NCBI GenBank assembly: GCA_024234635.1
Contig: JACKNX010000001.1
Coordinates: 186,001 to 250,000 of the forward strand
Direction: 5' to 3'
Origin: Pseudomonadales bacterium
GTDB lineage: Bacteria > Pseudomonadota > Gammaproteobacteria > Pseudomonadales > Azotimanducaceae
Length of the DNA stretch: 64,000 bases
Shown here: positions 1 through 9,613 of the stretch, in pieces
How the letters are laid out: each line of letters opens with the position of its first letter
Position numbering within the stretch: position 1 is the stretch's first letter
The notes under the pieces: model-generated
Database searches by the model: none
What the model was told of the DNA's origin: nothing
The model's input: the letters and a program-made list of their open reading frames with translations, nothing else
Translations under genes and position numbers: made by a program

Positions 1-3000
1 TGCGCGGTCACCAGGTACTTGCCCTGCACCTTTCCCTTCAGATAGAACGCGAGCCGCCCTTCCAGCAACATGCCATCGTCGTAGTGGTCGTCCGTCGACA
101 GCGGTTGCACCGCGCCGGTGATGCTGTTGTCAGACAACGTCAGGTCCGCCAGCGCCACCAGGAAACGGTAGTTTCCGGTGATATCCATAGCGAGATCGTG
201 ATGCATGGCATCACCGTCCGGCGACTCCACGATCAGCGGAATGACATGATGTCCAACGGGCAGAAGCGTCTCTGAGGCAAAGCGGCCGCTGTCGTCCACC
301 ACGGTCATATTGCCCAGCACGTCGATACGGTACCCGGCACCGAGCTCGCTCCCCTGCACCCGCAGTCGGGAGCCATACACGGGGATGGTGTGCGAGGCGA
401 GATCGTTGCGCGCCAGTGCCAGCGCCAGGCCACCGGCAGCGATACCGCCACCCTGGCTGCCCCCCGCCGTGTCCCTGGGTACGGTAGTTACCTGTTCCGG
501 CGTCACCGGTACAAAGCCACGCGCCGCCGCCAGCGCCCGGCGGTTCTGCGCCTGGCCGGCTTCCGTCACGTTCTCCGCCACCGGCTGCCGCGGACCTGAT
601 CCCATCTTCTCCACCGACACCACACGGTCACCAAGGCGAGTCGCCAGATAGTCCGCCACCGCGTCCGCACGTTTGCAGGAAAGTTCGTCGTTGTCCGCGG
701 TGATGTGCCGGCTGCGCGGAGCGATGCGTTTGGTCGAGGTATGGCCGTGCGCAAGGATGCTCACGCGTGGCACCGATTGCAGTGCATCCGCAATATCGTC
801 GAGCGCTGCCTTGTCAGCCGCCGACAGCTCAGTACCGAAGTCCGCGAAATGTGCCGTGTGCGCCAGCACTTTCTCCTGGTCTTCGCCCGGCAGAAAGATG
901 ACGACGTTGTCATTCACCAGGCTAACTTCCAACGGCAGGCCGCCATTCATGTCCGCATCAGCATGCTGGCCGGCTTCCACGAACAATGCCTGCTGTACAC
1001 GCGTCACATCCTCACGCCCCTCGGCGTCGAACGCGCGCAGCACATAACGCACCCGGTCGCCTTCCGGCAAAGTCGCCCCCTTCACGGACCAGTGCACCCG
1101 ATGCACCTGACGCGGATGCGCCTGATTGTCGATGTCCAGCGAAGCAATGGGCCTGGCCAGATCCGCGTCCAGCGCGGCATGGATGTCCAGCCGATAGTTC
1201 GCGATGAAGGCGCTGTAGTTGCTGTAGACGACAAAGTCCAGATCATCGTCGGCCACACCGTCGCGCACGGGGACATAGGCCGGTCCAACCAGCGACAGTT
1301 GCGGTGCGAGGGCGGCCGGATCCTCCGTCCACCAGATACTGCCACCGTCTTCCAGACGAATCAGTCGCTCGCCCATCAGGTCAACCCGCCCCCGATCAGG
1401 CAGCTCCGCCGAAGGCTCATACAGGCTGCCATCTTCGTTCTCGATGACAATCACCGGCACGCCGTCCTTGTCCCGGCAGATGTCCTGCAGACAAGTGCCG
1501 GTCGCCGCCTGTACCGGCGGCACGATGGCGGCAAGCAACCAGTCGAGTCCGCGCAGGACCAGGTCCTCGATCGCCGCGGTGTCGCCATTCATGCCGCGGG
1601 CGTCTTCCGGTACGCGCGTCCGCACCCTGATCTGCGCCGCAACATCAGCGCCCGCCATCTCGCAGAGCGCGTCGATCAGCGCCCGTGCCCGGCGGCGTGC
1701 CAGCGTTGCAGCCTCTTCACTCATCGTGCGGCCGTTGGTATACGCTTCCACCCAAAGATTGACGATGGTCCCCTTCTTCAGTTCTTCTGCCAGCACACGC
1801 AGCATGTCGCGGTAGCCGGGCAGCACCTCAGCCGAATCGGGCTTGAAGAACATTTCAGCGATTTTCACATTCACCCGTCTGGCGCCATGTTCGATCCCGG
1901 GAATGCGCACACCGAAATCAAACTGGTTCATCAGACCCTGCGATAACCGGCGCACACGAGGGTTTTCCGTGGTGAATTCGCTGCCGGATGGCAAGGTCGA
2001 CGGGTCGACCTTGAGGATGAAGTTGCGGCCACGCTCCATGAAGCCGCTGTCGATGCCGGCAAGGTGGAACCGTCCAAAGGCATCGGTTTCCACGAGCAGG
2101 CCTTCCACGGTGGCCAGTCTCACGCCAGGCACCCCGGTTTCATCCACACCATCGTTGATGGCGGTGATGCGCATGTCGCGTCCGTCCGTCGTCCTGCGTG
2201 ATTCGAGCCGCAGCCGCAGCTTCTGACCGTTCGTGCCTGCTTTCACGCGGCGCTCCGGCTGTGACCGGGTACCCTCGCCATCCACGACAACATGGCCACC
2301 GTCGCGACTGACAAGTTCCGCCCGCGTTACGCGCGCTCCCTCAGGCAGACGTCCGCTCACCACCACCTGGTTGCGTCCGGTCAGGTCGTTGACGCCGTAG
2401 CGCCCCGGCAAGTCACCCAGCGGAATACCCGATGTCAGCGAACCCGGCAGAGCTACCGGCGAACCGTCTCCATGGGTGGCAACCACACCCGAGAACCCGC
2501 CGCCTTCGGTCCAGACACGCAACACGACATCGGACGCCGTGGCAACATCCTGCCAGCCGTCGCCATCCACATCGTTGAAGACCTTGCCGATGATCGTGGT
2601 CTCCTCGAAATCCGGGTCCGCGGTTACCGTAACGCGGGCCTGCGCCGGCGCGCCGACCGGAGCCGGGCCAACGAACGGTATGGCCGTATTGATGTACTCA
2701 CCGTGCACCACCCCGGCGTTGACCCGAGTCAGATAGCGAATTTCGCGTGACTGTCCCGGCGCGAGGTCAAATCCCGAGAATGTAACGGGGCGAGTGCCCG
2801 CAACGGCCAGCGCGCCGCCGTCAGTCGTCGTGGCGGAGCCATCCACATAGGCAAATCCCGCCGGCGGTGTATCGACGATGGACACTCCGGGAAGTGTCAG
2901 TGGCGTATTGTTGGTGATCGTCAGCGTGTAAGCCACAAGACCGCCCACGGTGGTCGAGCTCTGGTGCGATCGCTTGTCGAGCCGAACGCCGGAAGCTGCT

Positions 3001-6000
3001 GTTGCCACCGCATCCAGCGGGATGTGGTTCCAGATGACATTGGGGTCGCCCGCAGCCAGCGTGAAACTGACGAAATAGGTCACGGGATCTCCAACCGCCG
3101 GCGGCGTTGGCCCCGCGCCGACCGCAACCGGATCGGGAAGGCCGGAAGGATCGAGGGGCCCCGGCTGTGGTGGCAACTGCGTGGAGTAGCCTGCGTTGTA
3201 GCCTGCCGGCGCAACAGGCACGATCAGGAACGTTGTGCCGGAAACGCACTCGGGTCGGGCATCGATCTGCACATCGAACCGGTACCATCCATCGGTGCCG
3301 GTGATCTGTCCCTGCTGGCCTGCCAGCAGACAAGCCGCTGGTACGGGATCGCCCGTGCCGGCGGCGACAAAATTCACCGTCACACCGGCAATGGGCAGAC
3401 GCGTATTGCTGTCATACAGGATGCCCGACGGGTCGATGGGAAGGTTCTGATCGACCACCATGACTTCCGGTAACAGGGTGATGCCGGTCAACTGGTTGTA
3501 GGCAGCGCCGCTCTGCGGGTGCACCAGCACCACGTCGTAGCCGGAACCGGGCGTGAGGTTGGTGGCAGCGTAGGCACCATCCGCAGCAACTGTCACGTCC
3601 CGCACAGGCGTGCCGTTGCGCACGACGCGGACGATCCAGCCGTCCAGCGGTGTTTCTTCCGGATCGAAGGCATTGTCCTCATCCGTGTCCAGCCACGACG
3701 TACCCGCAATCCCGGCGACGCCGACAACCACACCGGTATCCGTGCGTCCGGCCACGCCCCCGGTGGCCGTCAGGCGATCCGTATACGTGACGGTGACGGT
3801 GTCGTCTTTCTGTGTCGTGAGCGCGCCGTCGTCGTCGGGCCCGGCCGCCGCCCCGAACAAGGTTGGCAGCGTGCCCGTGAACACGCCCGTGTTGACGCCG
3901 GTTTCCGTGAGGGTGCGCGATTCGGCTTCACCCGTGGCGTCATTGACTACCGTCACCGTCACCGTCTGCGGCGTCGCGGCATCGGTATTTTCGTCCGCAT
4001 CCACGACCGTCAGGTCGAGCGTATCACCCGGAATACTCTGGTCGGTGATCGCCACCGTACCGTCCACACCGCCGCTGAACGTGAACGGCGTGGGGGTGGA
4101 ATTGTCACCCGGATCGCCATTGCCATCGGGATCGGCATCCAGTCCGTCGGTAGAGGTGTCCGTTACGTCGGGTACACCGGGATTCGGATTGGATGGCGTT
4201 TCGCCGGTGACCACGGCAATGTTCTGGAACGGTCCGGTGGCCCCATTGGGCCGCCAGGTCATGGTGAACGTGATGGTTGCCGTGGCGCCCGCCGTCAACG
4301 TTTCCGTGCCCGGCGTGACGTTGGTCGAGGAAGTGCCATCAAATGCCGGATTGACCTGGGTGAGACCACCCGTGGCCGACAGACCGCTGATACCCGTGAG
4401 CACCGCCGGTGCGATGACACCCGCCACGGCATCCGTGACGCGAACGTTGCTGATCGGCGTGGTCCCCGGATTGGTTACCGTCAGCGTGATGGTGTTGCTG
4501 AAGGTGCCATCAAAATTGGGCACCGTCGCGCCCGCCGCTTTCGCCAGTCCAATTCCACCGTCGTTTACCGACAATGAGACGTTGCCGCTGTCGGTATCGG
4601 TCACGGGTGAACCGGTGCGCGCGCTGGCGGCATTCACCGTAGCAGCATTCCCATAAACCCCCGCCCCCGCGGCCGGCGAGGCGATGACGTCGATTTCGAT
4701 CACACCGGCAACGCCCGGTGCCAGGGTGCTGGTGCCGAGTAGCAACGTCTGGTTACCAGCCGCACCGGTATAGCCGGGATCGGCTACCAGTGTGTTACCG
4801 GGACTGGTTACCCGCACTGCTGAAACACTGTAATCACCCGTGCCGAAGGTAGCATCGAGATCATCCACAACCACCACGTTGTCCAGGTCGACATCGCCGC
4901 TGTTGGTAACCGTGAGTCGATACGTCAGCGTGTAGTTGCCGTTGCCGTCGTTCGACGGTGGGGCGCTCACGGCATGCACGATCGTCACGTCGGGCGTTTC
5001 CCCCACGACGCTGAGCGCGTATGCGGTTTCGCTGCGGTAATCGTTCAGCACCGCCGCGCTGGTCATCGGTGTATTGCCACTTCCCGATGCCTGGTCGGCT
5101 GCGGTACGTGTGCCATTGCCCGCATTGCCCGTGGCCAGACTGGCGTAGGTCACAACCGATGCGCCATTGAGTACCGCACCAGGGGGGACGTTGCCCATCA
5201 GCACCGCGTCAAAGCGAATCTCCAGAACCGCGCCGGGATCGATGCGCAGTAGTGGGGTCAGCGTCAGCGTATCGTTGTTGTTCGTCGTCGTGGAAACGAC
5301 AACATCGCCCGGCGCAACGGCTGCGTTCGAACCACTGACGAGCGCATTTCCTGTCGCGGTGACCGCAACGTTGCTGATCTCACGCAAACCTGCCGGTAAC
5401 GTCAGTACGACGCCGCCGCCACCAGGGGCTCCGACCTGCCACGCGGGGCTCGTGCCATCGTTGCCGAGCGCAACCACGAACTGCACCGCAGGCGAGGCAT
5501 TCGTGCGATTATCCATGGGCGAAGGTACGGTGACGACACCAGTGGTCACATGCGGTTCCCGCACCACGTTCGCAACCGTGTTGGACACCAGGTTCGAGGC
5601 ACCGAAGTCAAACGCGTACGCCCCGGACATCACCACGCCATCCTGATTGCCTGCTTCATTCACGGGCAGGGCGTCGTATTCGATCAGTACGTATTCCGCG
5701 TTGTTGTCACCATCGGTATTGACGAGATCGCCGAGACTCCACGCAGGGTCGTCACCGGAACCGAACGGACCGCCCGCAGGTTCGAGCGCGCAATCCGGTA
5801 CAACGGAGGCTATTGATCCATCGTTTCCGGCTTTGTTGATCGTGCCGCCGGCACACACAATGGCTGGCGCCGGAACAACTCCGCCAGCGTCAGCGACGAG
5901 CGCCACACGCGCCGATCCGCTGACATAGACCATGCCAGCCGGAAGCTGGTCCGTCACGGTAACACCAGTAAGCGTTCCTTCCGGAATACGCGTCAATAGC

Positions 6001-7760
6001 CTGTAGCGCACCCACTCACCAATGGCCGTCGGGCGCGGATCGGCGGGTGTGTCCGAGGTATTGTCAGGCGTTTCGGTGAGCGCCGTGGCAGCGATGCTCT
6101 TCACGGGCACCGGATCCTGAATGGTTACCGTCGCCTGTGCCTGCGTCGTATCCGCGGCCTCCACCCCCGGTGGCGAGCCTGTCGCATTGGGATCGGTACC
6201 GTTTACCGGCAGCGACGTGTAATCGACGTCCGTTGTGGTCGGAATCGTCTGTCCACCCGCCAGACCCGCGTCCGTCGTGGCGAAATAACGGATTTCACAG
6301 ACTTCTCCCTGCGGCAATGCTGCGAACGTGATGTTCAGGCCGACACCATTCGGATCGCCATCGTTGATGACCGCTCCCGCAGCCGTGCACACGTCCGTAC
6401 CCGGCACGGCAGGCGCCTGGGGTCCGGTAATACCCGCCAGCGCATCGTAGGTCAGCGTTGCGGGTAATACGTCATTGACACTGATGTCAAAGGCATCAGC
6501 GTCGCTGGCTGGCGCATGGCGAACCGTCACCACGTATTCCACGCGCGTACCCGCCGCAACGTCGGCGGGAACAACCGAACGGGTTACCTGCAGAACCGGC
6601 CCTGCCTGCCGCGCCGGGACCGACGCCGAAGGGATCGACGCGTTGTCAGTGGTCACTGTCCCGGCATTGGCGAGCGCGGTGCCTTGTACCACGTCACCCA
6701 CGACGCGTGCATTCAACTCCAGGACGATGAGTTCCGAATTCAGATCGTGTTCGGAGTTGAGGATATCGCCAAGATCAAACACCGGATCGTCGCCTGAACC
6801 CGAACCGCCACTGGCTGGCGCAATTACGCAGTCGAGGCCCAGGGTCGACAGATCGGTGGTGTCGTTGCCGACGCGGGCGGCGGTGCCGCCCAGACACACC
6901 ACATTGGAAGCGGCGAGATCGCCACCGCTGTCGGTAACCAGTCCCAGCAACGTCTGGCTGCCCGACACGTACGCCAGTCCCGTCGGCAGTACATCAGTCA
7001 GCAGCAGGTTTCTGGGGTTGCCCTGCAGCACATCCACCACCAGCCGGTAGCGGACGATTTCGCCGGTCACCAGCGGGCGTGGACTTGTCAGCTCCGAGGT
7101 ATGCGCCTCGGAGGTGACCACAATCGACTTGGCAATCGACAAGGCACGCGTCGTGACATCCGCCACGCCCACTTCAGCCGGAAAGGTGGGACCGCCGAGC
7201 GTATCCGCCCACACCGCGTGCGCGCCATTGGTATAGGCAGCGCTGTCCTCCACACCGTTTTGCAGGTTGCAGCGCACGTTGAGCACAACATTGTCACCAG
7301 GATCCAGCGCATTGGCGGTCGCACCCGAGAAGGTTGCAAACGTGTAACCACCCGCAAACGGATCGCCCGCACCGGAGCCATTGGTGACGGAGTTGAGAAG
7401 ACAGTTGCCGAAATCCGCCGGTGGCGCATCGCCGACGAGTACGTCGAACGCCGGGGAATCTCCGTTGTTCGTCACCGTAATGTCGTAGAAGACCGCATTG
7501 CCCGCTTCGAGGTCGCTTGCCGGGCTGGTCGGGGTTACGGTAACCGACAGGGAGGACGCTGCCATGGCGGAGCTGGCGAACATCCAGAGGAGCAACCCCG
7601 TCACACGGCGCCCGGCTCTCCAGCGGGCTCGGCCACCTGGTCGCGCAGAATTCCGCTTGCACGGGCGATGGCCCTGGTCACCCGCGGGCATCAAATTCGC
7701 GCCGCGCCGCCGAGTCAGATAGTCCATGAATTCAACAGTCCCTGACGGTTTGCTTTCCAT
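1..7760 (-). CDS. Giant DUF11-repeat surface protein with OmpA-like domains (3' end outside window)
   Basis: The visible part is about 2,586 codons and stays open to the window edge, so the C-terminus is missing. A basic N-terminal stretch leads to a signal-like segment (GLLLWMFASSAMA, residues 55-67). Residues about 70-1270 hold repeated DUF11/isopeptide-type modules (for example YDITVTNNGDSPAFDV). An SdrD-B-like segment (GTSWLDTDEDNAFDPEE) lies near 1350, another DUF11-like unit near 1590 and a further one (IIGKVFNDVDGDGWQDV) near 1720. Two OmpA/MotB-like regions follow, at about 1970-2030 (FKPDSAEVLPGYRDML) and 2290-2400 (GHTSTKR, then LSCKRADAVADYL). Such architectures are typically exported stalk or adhesin proteins attached to the envelope or peptidoglycan; that role is inferred. 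An AGGA lies 9 bases before ATG 7760; ATG 7727 and 7691 are alternatives, and the long stretch before the signal makes the start uncertain. Confidence 0.85.
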   Translation of the reverse strand, partial: MESKPSGTVEFMDYLTRRRGANLMPAGDQGHRPCKRNSARPGGRARWRAGRRVTGLLLWMFASSAMAASSLSVTVTPTSPASDLEAGNAVFYDITVTNNGDSPAFDVLVGDAPPADFGNCLLNSVTNGSGAGDPFAGGYTFATFSGATANALDPGDNVVLNVRCNLQNGVEDSAAYTNGAHAVWADTLGGPTFPAEVGVADVTTRALSIAKSIVVTSEAHTSELTSPRPLVTGEIVRYRLVVDVLQGNPRNLLLTDVLPTGLAYVSGSQTLLGLVTDSGGDLAASNVVCLGGTAARVGNDTTDLSTLGLDCVIAPASGGSGSGDDPVFDLGDILNSEHDLNSELIVLELNARVVGDVVQGTALANAGTVTTDNASIPSASVPARQAGPVLQVTRSVVPADVAAGTRVEYVVTVRHAPASDADAFDISVNDVLPATLTYDALAGITGPQAPAVPGTDVCTAAGAVINDGDPNGVGLNITFAALPQGEVCEIRYFATTDAGLAGGQTIPTTTDVDYTSLPVNGTDPNATGSPPGVEAADTTQAQATVTIQDPVPVKSIAATALTETPDNTSDTPADPRPTAIGEWVRYRLLTRIPEGTLTGVTVTDQLPAGMVYVSGSARVALVADAGGVVPAPAIVCAGGTINKAGNDGSIASVVPDCALEPAGGPFGSGDDPAWSLGDLVNTDGDNNAEYVLIEYDALPVNEAGNQDGVVMSGAYAFDFGASNLVSNTVANVVREPHVTTGVVTVPSPMDNRTNASPAVQFVVALGNDGTSPAWQVGAPGGGGVVLTLPAGLREISNVAVTATGNALVSGSNAAVAPGDVVVSTTTNNNDTLTLTPLLRIDPGAVLEIRFDAVLMGNVPPGAVLNGASVVTYASLATGNAGNGTRTAADQASGSGNTPMTSAAVLNDYRSETAYALSVVGETPDVTIVHAVSAPPSNDGNGNYTLTYRLTVTNSGDVDLDNVVVVDDLDATFGTGDYSVSAVRVTSPGNTLVADPGYTGAAGNQTLLLGTSTLAPGVAGVIEIDVIASPAAGAGVYGNAATVNAASARTGSPVTDTDSGNVSLSVNDGGIGLAKAAGATVPNFDGTFSNTITLTVTNPGTTPISNVRVTDAVAGVIAPAVLTGISGLSATGGLTQVNPAFDGTSSTNVTPGTETLTAGATATITFTMTWRPNGATGPFQNIAVVTGETPSNPNPGVPDVTDTSTDGLDADPDGNGDPGDNSTPTPFTFSGGVDGTVAITDQSIPGDTLDLTVVDADENTDAATPQTVTVTVVNDATGEAESRTLTETGVNTGVFTGTLPTLFGAAAGPDDDGALTTQKDDTVTVTYTDRLTATGGVAGRTDTGVVVGVAGIAGTSWLDTDEDNAFDPEETPLDGWIVRVVRNGTPVRDVTVAADGAYAATNLTPGSGYDVVLVHPQSGAAYNQLTGITLLPEVMVVDQNLPIDPSGILYDSNTRLPIAGVTVNFVAAGTGDPVPAACLLAGQQGQITGTDGWYRFDVQIDARPECVSGTTFLIVPVAPAGYNAGYSTQLPPQPGPLDPSGLPDPVAVGAGPTPPAVGDPVTYFVSFTLAAGDPNVIWNHIPLDAVATAASGVRLDKRSHQSSTTVGGLVAYTLTITNNTPLTLPGVSIVDTPPAGFAYVDGSATTTDGGALAVAGTRPVTFSGFDLAPGQSREIRYLTRVNAGVVHGEYINTAIPFVGPAPVGAPAQARVTVTADPDFEETTIIGKVFNDVDGDGWQDVATASDVVLRVWTEGGGFSGVVATHGDGSPVALPGSLTSGIPLGDLPGRYGVNDLTGRNQVVVSGRLPEGARVTRAELVSRDGGHVVVDGEGTRSQPERRVKAGTNGQKLRLRLESRRTTDGRDMRITAINDGVDETGVPGVRLATVEGLLVETDAFGRFHLAGIDSGFMERGRNFILKVDPSTLPSGSEFTTENPRVRRLSQGLMNQFDFGVRIPGIEHGARRVNVKIAEMFFKPDSAEVLPGYRDMLRVLAEELKKGTIVNLWVEAYTNGRTMSEEAATLARRRARALIDALCEMAGADVAAQIRVRTRVPEDARGMNGDTAAIEDLVLRGLDWLLAAIVPPVQAATGTCLQDICRDKDGVPVIVIENEDGSLYEPSAELPDRGRVDLMGERLIRLEDGGSIWWTEDPAALAPQLSLVGPAYVPVRDGVADDDLDFVVYSNYSAFIANYRLDIHAALDADLARPIASLDIDNQAHPRQVHRVHWSVKGATLPEGDRVRYVLRAFDAEGREDVTRVQQALFVEAGQHADADMNGGLPLEVSLVNDNVVIFLPGEDQEKVLAHTAHFADFGTELSAADKAALDDIADALQSVPRVSILAHGHTSTKRIAPRSRHITADNDELSCKRADAVADYLATRLGDRVVSVEKMGSGPRQPVAENVTEAGQAQNRRALAAARGFVPVTPEQVTTVPRDTAGGSQGGGIAAGGLALALARNDLASHTIPVYGSRLRVQGSELGAGYRIDVLGNMTVVDDSGRFASETLLPVGHHVIPLIVESPDGDAMHHDLAMDITGNYRFLVALADLTLSDNSITGAVQPLSTDDHYDDGMLLEGRLAFYLKGKVQGKYLVTA

Positions 7761-8003
7761 GCATGGCATTCCTGTGCCATCCGTGGTGCCGATTGGTCAC
7801 CTTTCGTCAGAATAATGACGCTCCCGAAAGTGGCGAGAGTGACCATCTGGAAGTGTAGAACGCGTCACGAAACTGCCGATTTTTTTACATTGCGTCACGC
7901 GCCTCCGGCGACAGCATCCATGCTTCCGCCGCGCGGCGCGCTGCGATGTACCCGATTCAGCAGGAAAGGGGGCGCTGCCGCATCACCGTCGAATAGGCCT
8001 AGC

Positions 8004-8150
8004 GGGCCGCTTGATAAGTTCGGTGATTTGAGGATGCCTGAAGCGTTCCAGGCCAAGGCGTGGCTCGCAGGGCTTACCGGGCGTAGGTTCAAGAGCCGCA
8101 ACGCAGGCGTGGGACGCTTCAGCCATCCCCTGCGGGAAGCGCTCAAGTGA
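8004..8150 (+). repeat. Hairpin repeat element, copy D (related to 32261-32400)
   Basis: It opens with GGGCCGCTTGATAAGTT, the same head seen in the five-hairpin elements at 32404-32566 and 48826-48990. A 17-base arm at 8034-8050 (starts GATGCCTGAAGCGT) pairs with 8111-8127 (ends ACGCTTCAGCCATC) with about two mismatches. A smaller stem CGCAGG/CCTGCG (8102-8107 with 8129-8134) has a covarying counterpart in the copy near 32261. The element ends with GGGAAGCGCTCAAG, also present at 32386-32399. It does not look coding. Function is unknown; the pattern suits a dispersed structured extragenic repeat. Confidence 0.6.
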
Positions 8151-8154
8151 CCTA

Positions 8155-8185
8155 TCAGCTGGCCACGTTGCGATTGCCAGCGCTG
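8155..8185 (+). repeat. REP-like short palindromic repeat, copy 1
   Basis: The core CTGGCCACGTTGCGATTGCC plus AG recurs at 14892-14924 and, inverted, at 42166-42198. CTGGC and GCCAG form the stem. This copy lies about 30 bp downstream of the amidase stop codon. Three near-identical extragenic copies in 64 kb suggest a genome-wide REP family; no RAYT transposase is visible in the window. Confidence 0.6.
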
Positions 8186-8212
8186 AAGGGGGAACCAGAA
8201 TCGCGCCCGTAC

Positions 8213-9613
8213 TCAGGGAAGCGCTGCATACGGCAGACGACCCGTTTCCGCCTCCAGCGCGGCACCCGCCCTCACAAGCGTCGGCTCGCCCCAGAAAGGC
8301 GCCACGAACTGAACGCAACGCGGCAGACCCTCGTACAGGTCCAGCGGCAGCGACAGCGTGGGATGGCCGGAATAGTCATAGGGTGAAGTGAAAGTGGTCA
8401 GCGGCAACTGTGTGCCGTCATCGCGCGGTGGCGCAGCCATCTGTGCCGCCAGCGGCGCCTGGCACGGCATGCAGGGCATGAGCAACAGGTGCACGGACTG
8501 GAACAGTTCGTCCACGCCGTGTCGGAAACTGGTTCGCACCGCCTCCAGGCGATCGTAGTCCGCCTGGGATACCTGCAGACCAAGGTCGATGAGACCGGCC
8601 AGCACCGGCCCATATTCCGCGCGCCGGGCAGGATACCAGGCCGCATGTGCCCGGGCGGTCTCCCTGCCGCAGGTAATCACCCACTTGTCGACAAGCACCC
8701 GGTATTCCGGGGGAATGCGCACGGACTGCACGGTTGCGCCCAGGGACTCCAGCAGCCGAACCGTCTCCTGCACACCGGCGATCACCGGCGCGTCGACACC
8801 GGTTTCCACGTAGGTCATATCCACACCTACCCGCAGCCCGTGCAACGCGCTACCACACGCAGCCACGTAATCCGGCACGTCAACCGGCGCTGCCGTCGGG
8901 TCCTCCGGATCACTGCCCGCAATCACCCCCAGTATCCGCGCCGCGTCTTCGACACAGCGCGTCATCGGACCGATGTGATCGAGACTCTCGGCCAGCGGGA
9001 AGGCACCGTGGCGGCTCACCCGCCCGTAAGTGGGTTTGATTCCCACCACACCGCAACTTGCCGACGGAAAGCGGATGCTCCCGCCGGTATCGGTACCAAG
9101 CGCGCCGTAACACAGGCGCGCAGCAACCGCCGATCCGGAGCCGGACGAGGACACGCCCGGCCAGTGGCTGTCGCGCCAGGGATTGCGGGGTGGCTCGATC
9201 GCCGGATGATGCGCGGCGAATGCGCCCTCGGTGAGTTGCGTGCGCCCGACGATCACGGCCCCGGCGGCCTCGAGTCTGCGTACGACCGTGGCAGAAAAGG
9301 CAGGACGGAAATCGGCCATGACCCGCGTTCCCGACGCGGTGGGCTCACCCTCCATGAACAGCAGGTCCTTCACCGCCACAGGCACGCCGTGCAGCGCACC
9401 GAGGGGTTCGCCACGACTGCGTGTCGCATCCAGTTGGCGCGCGCGCTCCAGCGCGGCTTCCGTCCGCACGGCGGCATAGGCGTGGAAGCGGCTGGCCGTG
9501 GCGTCGATCCGGTCGAGCGTGGCGCGGGTTACCGCTTCCGATGTCAGCGCACCGCTTTTCAGATGCCGGCATACGTCGGACAGCGTCAGATCCACCGGAT
9601 TGTCGGCAACCAT
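8213..9613 (-). CDS. Amidase (amidase-signature family)
   Basis: 466-residue amidase-signature hydrolase, cleaving an amide (substrate not predictable). The Ser-cisSer-Lys triad is visible: Lys82 in VAVKDLLF, the cis-Ser in GVSSSGSGSAVAA (residues 153-165) and the nucleophile Ser179 in GTDTGGSIRFPS. Length is normal for the family. It is unlikely to be GatA, because no gatB or gatC is nearby. The ATG overlaps the TGA of the upstream FAD-linked oxidase by one base, so it is the last gene of a translationally coupled operon (methyltransferase, oxidase, amidase), pointing to a catabolic role. REP and hairpin repeats follow its stop. Confidence 0.9.
   Translation of the reverse strand: MVADNPVDLTLSDVCRHLKSGALTSEAVTRATLDRIDATASRFHAYAAVRTEAALERARQLDATRSRGEPLGALHGVPVAVKDLLFMEGEPTASGTRVMADFRPAFSATVVRRLEAAGAVIVGRTQLTEGAFAAHHPAIEPPRNPWRDSHWPGVSSSGSGSAVAARLCYGALGTDTGGSIRFPSASCGVVGIKPTYGRVSRHGAFPLAESLDHIGPMTRCVEDAARILGVIAGSDPEDPTAAPVDVPDYVAACGSALHGLRVGVDMTYVETGVDAPVIAGVQETVRLLESLGATVQSVRIPPEYRVLVDKWVITCGRETARAHAAWYPARRAEYGPVLAGLIDLGLQVSQADYDRLEAVRTSFRHGVDELFQSVHLLLMPCMPCQAPLAAQMAAPPRDDGTQLPLTTFTSPYDYSGHPTLSLPLDLYEGLPRCVQFVAPFWGEPTLVRAGAALEAETGRLPYAALP

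Larger units (their letters stand above)
7761..8212. other. Intergenic region with two repeat elements
   Basis: This 452-bp gap separates the giant surface gene (leftward) from the 3' end of the amidase gene. It holds a hairpin element at 8004-8150 and a REP-like sequence at 8155-8185, described separately. The promoter of the surface gene must lie in about 7761-8000, where I see an AT-rich patch with a T-run (about 7878-7888) flanked by two direct copies of GCGTCACG, but no convincing -35/-10 pair. I found no coding sequence that looks real here. Confidence 0.6.

Noticed and set aside
705..1946. 413-codon open frame on the + strand
   Set aside because: It is antisense to the DUF11/OmpA gene, has no recognisable family and mirrors codon bias of the high-GC gene on the other strand.
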